A stretch of 64,000 nt of DNA from Firm-04 sp045600205 (GTDB lineage Bacteria; Bacillota; Clostridia; Oscillospirales; Ruminococcaceae), in assembly GCA_045600205.1 (NCBI GenBank), contig JAZRXM010000023.1, positions 62,001-126,000 of the forward strand. Direction: 5' to 3'. Both the position numbers and the translations under genes were made by a program. Shown here one piece after another: positions 25,566 through 33,325 of the stretch. The notes beneath the pieces were generated by a model. That model was not told where the DNA came from, did not search any database, and saw only the letters and a list, made by a program, of their open reading frames with translations. Positions within the stretch are counted from its first letter, which is position 1, and each line of letters begins with the position of its first letter.

Positions 25566-26408
25566 ATGGACGAAATGATTCGTTTGCAGCTCCAAAAAAC
25601 TGCTTGCCGTGTGCGTATGGGCATCATCGAGGGTGTCTATCACGCAAAATCGGGTCATCCGGGCGGCTCTCTCTCCATAGCCGATGTCATGACCTATCTG
25701 TACTCTTTTATGAACGTAGACCCGAAGAATCCTGATATGCCTGAGCGTGACCGCTTTGTACTTTCCAAGGGTCACACCGCTCCCGCACTGTATTCCACAC
25801 TTGCAGAAAAAGGCTTCTTCCCGAAGGAAGAACTTCAGTCTTTGCGTCATATCGGCGCGCTGCTTCAGGGTCACCCCTGCATCCACATTCCGGGCGTAGA
25901 TATGAGCTCCGGTTCTCTGGGACAGGGCATTTCTGCTGCTGCTGGTATGGCTCTGGCTGCTAAGCATAAGGGCGAAGCCTACCACGTTTACACCGTCCTC
26001 GGTGACGGCGAGCTGGAGGAAGGTCAGGTCTGGGAAGCAGCGATGTTTGCTGCACACTACGGTCTGGACAATCTCACCGCAATCATCGACAACAACGGCT
26101 TGCAGATCGACGGCAAAATCACCGATGTCTGCTCTCCGATGCCGATCACCGATAAGTTTGCTGCATTCGGCTGGCACGTTATCACCGTCAATGCACACGA
26201 TTTCGATGATCTGGAGCGTGCATTCCGTGAGGCAGAGTCCATCACGGGTCAGCCTGTTGCGATCATCCAGAAGTCCGTCAAGGGCAAAGGCGTTTCCTTT
26301 ATGGAAAATCAGGTTGGCTGGCACGGTACAGCACCGAACAAGGAACAGTATGAGCAGGCGATGTCCGAGCTTTCGGCAGAGCTGAACAGATTGGAGGCAC
26401 TGGCATGA
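25566..26408 (+). CDS. Transketolase, N-terminal subunit
   Basis: Thiamine-diphosphate-binding half of a split transketolase, linking glycolysis and the pentose phosphate pathway. The 280-residue product shows the YHAKSGHPGGSLS segment (near 24), the SKGHTAPALY region and the ThDP motif GDGELEEGQ...NLTAIIDNN (near 147-175). AAGGAAG lies upstream of the ATG. Its stop overlaps the start of the C-terminal subunit gene by four bases, so the two halves are translationally coupled, a common arrangement in anaerobic Firmicutes. Confidence 0.95.
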   Translation: MDEMIRLQLQKTACRVRMGIIEGVYHAKSGHPGGSLSIADVMTYLYSFMNVDPKNPDMPERDRFVLSKGHTAPALYSTLAEKGFFPKEELQSLRHIGALLQGHPCIHIPGVDMSSGSLGQGISAAAGMALAAKHKGEAYHVYTVLGDGELEEGQVWEAAMFAAHYGLDNLTAIIDNNGLQIDGKITDVCSPMPITDKFAAFGWHVITVNAHDFDDLERAFREAESITGQPVAIIQKSVKGKGVSFMENQVGWHGTAPNKEQYEQAMSELSAELNRLEALA

Positions 26409-27355
26409 GCGACGTCATCAAGAAGGCAACACGCGAGAGCTACGGCGAAGCACTGGTAGCACTGGCTGAAAAATATCCGAATCTGGTTGTTCTGGATGCA
26501 GACCTTGCTGCTGCAACCAAAACAGGTATCTTCAAGAAAGCATATCCCGACCGCCACTATGACTGCGGTATTGCAGAGGCAAACATGATGGGCGTTGCTG
26601 CGGGTCTTGCCACCACCGGCATGATTCCGTTTGCATCTTCGTTTGCAATGTTTGCGGCAGGTCGTGCATTTGAAATTGTCCGCAACAGCATCGGTTATCC
26701 GTGCCTGAACGTCAAAATCGGCGCAACACACGCAGGTATCTCCGTCGGTGAGGACGGCGCGACCCATCAGTGCTGCGAGGATATCGCGCTGATGCGTACC
26801 ATTCCGAACATGGTCATCCTGAACCCGGCAGATGATGTCGAGGCGAAGGCTGCCGTGGAAGCTGCAATCAACCACAATGGTCCTGTTTACTGCCGTTTTG
26901 GTCGTCTGGCTGTTCCGGTCATCAACGACAGACCCGACTACAAGTTTGAGATCGGCAAGGGCATTACACTGCGCGACGGCAAGGATGTCACCATCGTTGC
27001 AACCGGTCTGATGGTCTGTGAGGCATTGAATGCCGCTGAAACGCTGGCACAGCAGGGTATCTCTGCGCGTGTCATCAACATCCATACGATTAAGCCGCTG
27101 GATAGCGAACTGATCGCCGCTGCTGCAAAGGAAACAGGCTGCATCGTCACCTGCGAGGAGCACAGCATCATTGGCGGACTTGGCTCTGCCGTGACGGAGT
27201 GCGTTTGCGAGAAGTGCCCTGTTCCTGTATACCGCATTGGTGTGAATGATACATTCGGTCATTCCGGTCCTGCGGTTGAGCTGCTGAAAGAGTTTGGTCT
27301 GTGTGCAGAGCATATTGTGGAAGTTACAAAGGAAGCTGTTGCAAAGAAAGGCTGA
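26405..27355 (+). CDS. Transketolase, C-terminal subunit
   Basis: The second, pyrimidine-binding and C-terminal part of the split transketolase (316 residues). It holds the DADLAAATKTG start, the GIAEANMMGVAAGLA active-site Glu segment (near 56) and the late EEHSIIGGLGSAV region (near 240). It overlaps the N-terminal subunit by ATGA and must pair with it for activity. A terminator follows at 27386. Confidence 0.95.
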   Translation: MSDVIKKATRESYGEALVALAEKYPNLVVLDADLAAATKTGIFKKAYPDRHYDCGIAEANMMGVAAGLATTGMIPFASSFAMFAAGRAFEIVRNSIGYPCLNVKIGATHAGISVGEDGATHQCCEDIALMRTIPNMVILNPADDVEAKAAVEAAINHNGPVYCRFGRLAVPVINDRPDYKFEIGKGITLRDGKDVTIVATGLMVCEALNAAETLAQQGISARVINIHTIKPLDSELIAAAAKETGCIVTCEEHSIIGGLGSAVTECVCEKCPVPVYRIGVNDTFGHSGPAVELLKEFGLCAEHIVEVTKEAVAKKG

Positions 27356-27385
27356 TTTCTCAGCAAATGAGTGAATCATATAGAA

Positions 27386-27424
27386 GCTGCCTGTTCTCTC
27401 GTATGAGGGAGCAGGCGGCTTTTT
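27386..27424 (+). terminator. Terminator of the transketolase operon
   Basis: GCTGCCTGTTCTCTC pairs with GAGGGAGCAGGCGGC, with small mismatches, around GTAT, followed by TTTTT. Confidence 0.85.
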
Positions 27425-27486
27425 GTTTTGCAAATGCAGAATTGCAGGGACATACGGATATCCGATAAGAAATTTCCCGCAGGGTG

Positions 27487-27515
27487 TTGAAATTTCCGTC
27501 GATTTGTGTTATACT
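27487..27515 (+). promoter_or_regulatory. Promoter of the cdaA-cdaR operon
   Basis: TTGAAA at 27487-27492 and TATACT at 27510-27515, 17-bp spacer. Confidence 0.83.
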
Positions 27516-27564
27516 ATATATTAAACAACTATGCCCGATTCGAATCACGAAAGGAGTGAGAACA

Positions 27565-28467
27565 ATGGGCCAAATCATTCAAAACTATCTGCACGCTTTT
27601 TCAAACTTGGTGCATTCGTTCCACTTTATTGACGGTATTGATATTCTTCTGCTTACATACCTCATATACCTGGTGCTGAAAATGGTGCGCGAAACCCGTG
27701 CAGGTCAGCTGCTGAAAGGCATCGGATTACTGATTGTTGCTTACTTTTTCAGCGGATTTGTTGGTCTGCGAGCCATCAATTTGATTATCGGTGAATTGTT
27801 GAGCGTTGGTCTGCTTGCCGTTTTGATTCTGTTCCAACCTGAACTTCGCAGAGCACTTGAAAAATTCGGTCTGAATGTCAAGCATATTCTGCATCTGCCC
27901 ACCATGACAGAGGATACCAGAGAAAATTGGCTCAACGCAATCCCCATTATCTGCGATGCAGCCCATGAGCTTTCGAAAACGACAACAGGCGCACTGATCG
28001 TAATTGAGCGCGGCACCAAGCTCGGCGAACAAATCGACAACGGTACGATTGTCAATGCGTTGCCAAGCGTGGAATTGTTCGGTACGATTTTCTTCCCGAA
28101 AACGCCGCTCCACGATGGTGCAGTCATCATGCGCGATGGCATGATATATGCAGGTGCTTGCTTTTTACCGAAACCGCAAAAGGAAGAAACCATTGATAAA
28201 CATTTAGGCTCCCGTCACCGTGCCGCAATCGGCATGAGCGAGAATTCGGATGCTGTCATCATTGTGGTATCCGAGGAAACAGGTCAGATTTCAGTTGCGG
28301 AAAACGGTACTCTGACTCGCGATTTCACCAGAGATTCCCTTGCGGAATACCTGCATTCCGTCCTGATCCTGCCCGATGAGGAAGCCGCCACATGGAAAGC
28401 AAGAGCGTGGAAAAAGGTACGTTCTCTGGCATCCCGACTGAAAAAGAAGGAGGCAACGAAGAAATGA
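27565..28467 (+). CDS. cdaA: Diadenylate cyclase CdaA
   Basis: Membrane enzyme that makes the second messenger c-di-AMP from two ATP. The 300-residue product has three N-terminal membrane helices and a C-terminal DAC domain with the two catalytic motifs LHDGAVIM (near 189) and GSRHRAAIG (near 223). AAAGGAG fixes the ATG at 27565, removing an upstream in-frame extension. Its stop overlaps the cdaR start by four bases. The usual third gene glmM is not next in line here. Confidence 0.95.
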   Translation: MGQIIQNYLHAFSNLVHSFHFIDGIDILLLTYLIYLVLKMVRETRAGQLLKGIGLLIVAYFFSGFVGLRAINLIIGELLSVGLLAVLILFQPELRRALEKFGLNVKHILHLPTMTEDTRENWLNAIPIICDAAHELSKTTTGALIVIERGTKLGEQIDNGTIVNALPSVELFGTIFFPKTPLHDGAVIMRDGMIYAGACFLPKPQKEETIDKHLGSRHRAAIGMSENSDAVIIVVSEETGQISVAENGTLTRDFTRDSLAEYLHSVLILPDEEAATWKARAWKKVRSLASRLKKKEATKK

Positions 28468-29873
28468 AGCTGATTTCTTTTTTCAAAACGTTGTACCGTT
28501 CTCCAAAATATGAGAAGCTGCGTCTTTTGTTGATTTCGTTTATCCTTGCCTGCGTTTCATGGGTCTATGTTACGGCACGGGTTTCCACCTCCATGCAGGT
28601 GGAATTCAAGAATGTGCCTGTGATTATGGACGGCATTAAGGGAACCAAGGCGGAAAGCTACGGTCTGACCGTGATGCTGGATGAAGAAACTGAGATTCCG
28701 AAAACATCAGTCGTAATCCACGGCAAGCGTACCGCGATTGGCGGTTTGACCAAAAGCAGCGATATCGAAGCCTATGTGGATTACAACAGCGCGATTGATC
28801 GGATCGGGATCCAAAGCCTGCCCATCAAGATCAGACGGCTGGATGGTACGACCATTACCGATTGTACGCTCAGTCTGAAAGAAACGGAAGTCGAACTGGA
28901 CCGCTACCAGACCATGACCATCAATGCCAAGGTGGATGCCTCCAATCTGGAGTCGCTGGAGGATGTACAGATCGACCACGAAAATATCTCCTGCGAACCG
29001 AGTACCATGACGGTCTGGGGTCCCTCCAAGGAACTTGCCAAGATCGACCATGTGCGTGTGAAGATCAACAACGTCAGCAAAATTGAGAAGAATCAGGCGT
29101 TTGATGACACCTCCTTTGAATTGGTGAGCGTGGACGGCAATCTGCTGACCGATGCAGACGGGAAACCGCTCTCTGACAAGCTGACGCTCCAGAATGCAAA
29201 ATTTACAGCGCGTGTCCCCGTGTTCTATCTGAAAACATTGCCCGCTACGGTGGATGTCACCGGCAGCAACATCCCGCAGAATCTCGATATGGAGGTATTG
29301 CGGAAGCGGCTTCGCCTGATTGTTGCGGATGATGCATATCTGTTGCCCGAATTTGGAAAAAATACGTTCCCTGTGGAACTGAAAACAGATGACAGCGAAC
29401 AGAAAGCCATTCTCGATGGCAGAGCATATCAGAGCATCGGACAGGTCGCACTTTCTTCTCTGACCTGCGATGGTGCGAAAATCCCGATTACCCGCAATGA
29501 ATCGAATGAGGGCTTTGAGATCCTCACCGATCTGGAAAATGCCTACGTTGCATTGGCGGATACGGAGGGATTGGTAACGCAGGAACGCCGCGTCAAGGCA
29601 ATCTATACGACCAATGCGCCCTCGAATTTTGATTTTCAGGTGCAAACCAAGGAAATCGTTGTGACACTGGTTGGCGATGCCGAACAGGTCAATGCCATTT
29701 CCGCAGAGGATATCAGCGCATCGGTGAACCTTGGCAATGAGAAGATCACCGAGGCAAAAACCTTCCAGAAAACGGTCAGTATTACACTGCCGTCTGATGT
29801 GGATATGGTGTGGGTATACGGCACACCCAAGGTGACCGTCACCGCAACCGAGAAAAAAACTACTACTCCCTGA
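28464..29873 (+). CDS. cdaR: CdaR-like regulator with YbbR repeats
   Basis: A 469-residue membrane-anchored protein: one N-terminal membrane segment (near residues 22-38) followed by four extracellular YbbR-type beta domains. In Firmicutes this partner binds CdaA and adjusts c-di-AMP production. AAGGAGG precedes the ATG, and the start overlaps the cdaA stop (ATGA), so translation is coupled. A terminator follows directly. Confidence 0.9.
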   Translation: MKLISFFKTLYRSPKYEKLRLLLISFILACVSWVYVTARVSTSMQVEFKNVPVIMDGIKGTKAESYGLTVMLDEETEIPKTSVVIHGKRTAIGGLTKSSDIEAYVDYNSAIDRIGIQSLPIKIRRLDGTTITDCTLSLKETEVELDRYQTMTINAKVDASNLESLEDVQIDHENISCEPSTMTVWGPSKELAKIDHVRVKINNVSKIEKNQAFDDTSFELVSVDGNLLTDADGKPLSDKLTLQNAKFTARVPVFYLKTLPATVDVTGSNIPQNLDMEVLRKRLRLIVADDAYLLPEFGKNTFPVELKTDDSEQKAILDGRAYQSIGQVALSSLTCDGAKIPITRNESNEGFEILTDLENAYVALADTEGLVTQERRVKAIYTTNAPSNFDFQVQTKEIVVTLVGDAEQVNAISAEDISASVNLGNEKITEAKTFQKTVSITLPSDVDMVWVYGTPKVTVTATEKKTTTP

Positions 29874-29880
29874 TTTTTTA

Positions 29881-29914
29881 CCCCGCAGAGGTTCTTCCTT
29901 TGCGGGGGTTTTTG
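29881..29914 (+). terminator. Terminator of cdaA-cdaR
   Basis: CCCCGCA (29881-29887) pairs with TGCGGGG around a 13-nt loop, followed by a T run. Confidence 0.88.
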
Positions 29915-29983
29915 ACGTTTTGCAGCAGAAATCATCAAGATTGCGGCATTCCTCTCATAAAATGCGAAAATTTCAAAAAAAGC

Positions 29984-30012
29984 GTGACAAATCGGCAAAA
30001 GTGTGTTACAAT
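29984..30012 (+). promoter_or_regulatory. Promoter of the nadBC-rnz operon
   Basis: GTGACA at 29984-29989 and TACAAT at 30007-30012 with a 17-bp spacer. I see no clear NiaR or NrtR-type operator. Confidence 0.75.
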
Positions 30013-30064
30013 GTTCTTAATCATACATTTTTGTGTGATGCACTGATAATAAGGAGTCTTTTCC

Positions 30065-31528
30065 ATGTTTCAATTGGAACAAAATTATGATGTTGTGATT
30101 GCAGGCGCAGGTGCCGCAGGTCTTTATGCCGCATTGCATCTTCCGTCGCATCTGAAGGTACTGGTGCTTGCCAAGCGTGAGGCAACACTCTGCAATTCTG
30201 CGCTGGCACAGGGCGGTATTGCAGGCGTGTGGAATTCACCGAATGACAACATCGAACTGCACGCAAATGATACCCGTATTGCAGGTGCGTTTACCAATAA
30301 CCCGAAAACGCTGCAAATTCTCGTATCCGAAGCAGCAAGGGATATTGAACAGCTTGTCGCGGATTACGGTGTCGTTTTTGACCGCGGCGCAGACGGCGAC
30401 TATGACCGTACACTCGAGGGCGGTCACTGCCGCAGACGTATTTTCCACTATGCGGATTCCACGGGTGCGGAGATTCTGAGAGGTCTGCTTGCCTGCACCA
30501 GATTGCTCCCGAATGTCACAATTTCCGAACATACTGTGATGTCCCGTGCCATGAAAACCGAAACGGGCTTTTCCTGCGAATTGATGCAGAATGATGAATT
30601 TGCAGTCGTCAACTGTCACTTCCTGATCATGGCAACGGGCGGCATCGGCAGAGTGTACGAATACACCACCAATTCTGCCATTGCAACGGGTGACGGCATC
30701 CGCATTGCCTATGAATTGGGCGCACGTATTAAAAACCTGAGCCTGATCCAGTTCCACCCGACCGCCTTCAACAACAAGCATACCCGCGAATGCTTCCTGA
30801 TTTCTGAGGCTGTCCGCGGTGAGGGCGCATATCTCCGCAACTGCCACATGGAACGCTTTATGCAGCGGTATGATGATCGTCTGGAATTGGCTCCGCGTGA
30901 TGTGGTATCGCATGCAATCATTCTGGAAAGTCAGCGGACAGGTTCCAATGATTTCTGGCTGGATATTTCCCACAAGGATGCCGAGGAGGTCAAGGCACGT
31001 TTCCCGAAAATCTACAATAAGCTGTTGGAGCAGGGGTACGATCTGACCAAGGAACCCGTGCCGATTTTCCCGTGCCAGCATTATCTGATGGGCGGCATCA
31101 ATGTCGGCGTGAATGCACAGACCCGCGTGGAGCGGCTCTATGCCTGCGGCGAATGTGCGCATACCGGCGTACACGGCAATAACCGTCTGGCTTCGAATTC
31201 GCTGCTGGAGGCTTTGGTGTTCTCCCGTCGTGCCGCAGAGGAAATTGCCAAGCAATCCGAAGATATCAGCCCGCGCTTTGAGCAGGGGCAGTTCAAGCCG
31301 ATCACCGCAACCGAGCCGATTCCCCACGGAATCCGGACGGAATTGCGCAAAATTTTACAGGAAAATTACTTCGTCATTCCGAATACAGAAAACATCCGTG
31401 CCGCCTATGAGCGAGTTACGGAGCTGATTCAGTTGATTGCTTGCGAGGACTGGAAAATGGACCTCGACTATCTGGAGGCGAAATCGCAGGCAACTTGTGC
31501 ATACTTGATTTTGGAGGAACAATTATGA
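30065..31528 (+). CDS. nadB: L-aspartate oxidase
   Basis: FAD enzyme that makes iminoaspartate, the first step of NAD synthesis from aspartate. The 487-residue product has the FAD loop GAGAAGLYAALH (near 13), the CNSALAQGGIAGV segment (near 44), the HPTAFNNK and substrate-binding SEAVRGEGAYL segments (near 235-260) and the GGINVG and ECAHTGVHGNNRLASNSLLEAL region (near 345-385). AAGGAG precedes the ATG. nadC overlaps its end by four bases. Confidence 0.96.
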   Translation: MFQLEQNYDVVIAGAGAAGLYAALHLPSHLKVLVLAKREATLCNSALAQGGIAGVWNSPNDNIELHANDTRIAGAFTNNPKTLQILVSEAARDIEQLVADYGVVFDRGADGDYDRTLEGGHCRRRIFHYADSTGAEILRGLLACTRLLPNVTISEHTVMSRAMKTETGFSCELMQNDEFAVVNCHFLIMATGGIGRVYEYTTNSAIATGDGIRIAYELGARIKNLSLIQFHPTAFNNKHTRECFLISEAVRGEGAYLRNCHMERFMQRYDDRLELAPRDVVSHAIILESQRTGSNDFWLDISHKDAEEVKARFPKIYNKLLEQGYDLTKEPVPIFPCQHYLMGGINVGVNAQTRVERLYACGECAHTGVHGNNRLASNSLLEALVFSRRAAEEIAKQSEDISPRFEQGQFKPITATEPIPHGIRTELRKILQENYFVIPNTENIRAAYERVTELIQLIACEDWKMDLDYLEAKSQATCAYLILEEQL

Positions 31529-32370
31529 TGCAGCTTCTGCCGATTTATGTGGATGAAGTCATCCGCCGCGCCCTGACAGAGGATATCACAGGCATGGATG
31601 TGACCACGGATTTTCTGCTTTCTCCTGAGGACGAATCTGACTGCTACCTGATGGCAAAGGATGAGGGCGTTCTCTGTGGCATGGAAATTGCAGCAAGAGT
31701 GTTTGAACTGGTGGGCGAAGGCGTCACCTTTGAGGCAAAGGTCATGGACGGTGCGCGTGTCAAGTATGGTGATATTCTGGCAACGATGCACGGCAATACC
31801 CGAACCTTGCTGAAAGGAGAGCGCACCGCTCTGAACCTGTTGCAGCATCTTTCCGGCATTGCAACAGAAACCCGCAGATGCGTGGATATTGTTTCAGGTA
31901 CCAACGCTTCTATCGCAGATACCCGCAAGACAATGGTCGGCATCCGTGCCATGCAGAAATATGCGGTACGGTGCGGCGGCGGTAAAAATCACCGCTTCAA
32001 CCTCTCTGACGGTGCCATGCTGAAAGATAACCATATTGATGCCTGCGGCGGAATCACACCTGCAATCACACAGCTTCGTCAGCATATCGGACATATGGTG
32101 AATATTGAAGTTGAGGTACGCAATCTGGATGAACTGCGTGAGGCTTTGGATGCCAAAGCCGATATCATCATGCTGGATAACATGGATAACGATACCATGC
32201 GCGAGGCAGTCCGTATCACAGACGGCAGAGCGTTGCTGGAGGCATCGGGCGGCATCACACATGATACACTGCGTGGCGTGGCGGAAACAGGCGTGGATAT
32301 CATCTCCATTGGCGCATTGACCCACAGTGTCAAGGCATTCGATATTTCCATGAAGTGGGTACGGAAGTAA
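31525..32370 (+). CDS. nadC: Nicotinate-nucleotide pyrophosphorylase (quinolinate phosphoribosyltransferase)
   Basis: Converts quinolinate and PRPP to nicotinate mononucleotide. The 281-residue product has the catalytic region ADTRKTMVGIRAMQKYAVRCGGGKNHR (near 131-157), DGAMLKDNH (near 162), VEVEVRNLDE (near 193) and the C-terminal EASGGIT loop (near 237). The ATG is coupled to the nadB stop, with GGAGG 8 bases upstream. nadA, which makes its substrate, lies 15 kb away at 47460. Confidence 0.96.
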   Translation: MMQLLPIYVDEVIRRALTEDITGMDVTTDFLLSPEDESDCYLMAKDEGVLCGMEIAARVFELVGEGVTFEAKVMDGARVKYGDILATMHGNTRTLLKGERTALNLLQHLSGIATETRRCVDIVSGTNASIADTRKTMVGIRAMQKYAVRCGGGKNHRFNLSDGAMLKDNHIDACGGITPAITQLRQHIGHMVNIEVEVRNLDELREALDAKADIIMLDNMDNDTMREAVRITDGRALLEASGGITHDTLRGVAETGVDIISIGALTHSVKAFDISMKWVRK

Positions 32371-33284
32371 TGCTGGAGGTTATACTGGGGGGGACAAGCG
32401 GTACCATGCCGCTGAAAAACCGCTGGCTTAGTTCTTGTTTTGTCAGGATGCAGGGGAAAACCATGCTGATCGACTGTGGAGAGGGCACACAAATCGCCCT
32501 CAAATGCGCAGGACTTTCGTTTCAAGGACTTGATTTGCTTTGTCTGACGCATTTTCACGCAGATCATGTCAGCGGACTTGTCGGGCTGCTGCTTTCCATG
32601 GGCAGCGAGCGGCGTACCGCGCCACTGACGATCGTGGGCCCTGTGGGATTGCGCCGTGTCGTTGAGGGATTGCGGGTCATTGCACCTGAATTACCCTTTG
32701 AACTGGTACTTTGTGAGCTGACCGAGGAAACACAGAGTATCCCGTTTGGGGATGCCAAAGTGACAGCATTTGCGGTCAAGCACACGCTGCCTTGTTACGG
32801 CTTTTGTGTGACGTTGCCCAGAGTCGGGAAATTTGACGTTGCAAGAGCCGAATCGGCGGGCATTCCACAGAAATTCTGGGGCAAACTGCAAAAAATGGAA
32901 TCTGTCACGGATGAAAATGGCGTGGTGTATGAGCCATCGCAGGTGCTTGGTGCGCCGCGCAAGGGCTTGAAACTCGTGTACTGTACCGATACAAGACCCG
33001 TCAACGCGATTGCCAAATTTGCGGACGGCGCAGATTTGTTTATTTGCGAGGGAATGTACGGCGATGCGGATAAACTCGATAAGGCAGTGGAAACAGGGCA
33101 TATGCTCTACGAGGAAGCGGCGGAAATTGCCGCACTTGCCGATGTCGGGACACTGTGGCTGACGCATTTCAGCCCATCCATGCCTGAGCCGGAGGAATTT
33201 CTTCCGCAGGCGCAGGCGGTGTTTCCGCGCACGGTCTGTGGTTATGACGGCATCCGCGCCGAATTGCGATTTGCGGATACATAA
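32370..33284 (+). CDS. rnz: Ribonuclease Z-type MBL-fold nuclease
   Basis: A 304-residue metallo-beta-lactamase-fold protein of the RNase Z group, which trims tRNA 3' ends. The zinc site shows THFHADHVSGL (near 61-71), a KHT His (near 136), YCTDTR (near 202) and a late THFSP (near 264). The RNase Z exosite arm appears as the KGLKLVYCTD-preceding segment. The start overlaps the nadC stop by one base. Its presence in a NAD operon is probably only genomic packing. Confidence 0.88.
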   Translation: MLEVILGGTSGTMPLKNRWLSSCFVRMQGKTMLIDCGEGTQIALKCAGLSFQGLDLLCLTHFHADHVSGLVGLLLSMGSERRTAPLTIVGPVGLRRVVEGLRVIAPELPFELVLCELTEETQSIPFGDAKVTAFAVKHTLPCYGFCVTLPRVGKFDVARAESAGIPQKFWGKLQKMESVTDENGVVYEPSQVLGAPRKGLKLVYCTDTRPVNAIAKFADGADLFICEGMYGDADKLDKAVETGHMLYEEAAEIAALADVGTLWLTHFSPSMPEPEEFLPQAQAVFPRTVCGYDGIRAELRFADT

Positions 33285-33287
33285 AAA

Positions 33288-33324
33288 AACCGATACCCGT
33301 TTGCTGCGGGTATCGGTTTTCCTT
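33288..33324. terminator. Bidirectional terminator between rnz and the cohesin/dockerin gene
   Basis: AAAACCGATACCCG pairs with CGGGTATCGGTTTT around a seven-base loop, with A and T runs on either side, serving the two convergent units. Confidence 0.92.
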
Positions 33325-33325
33325 T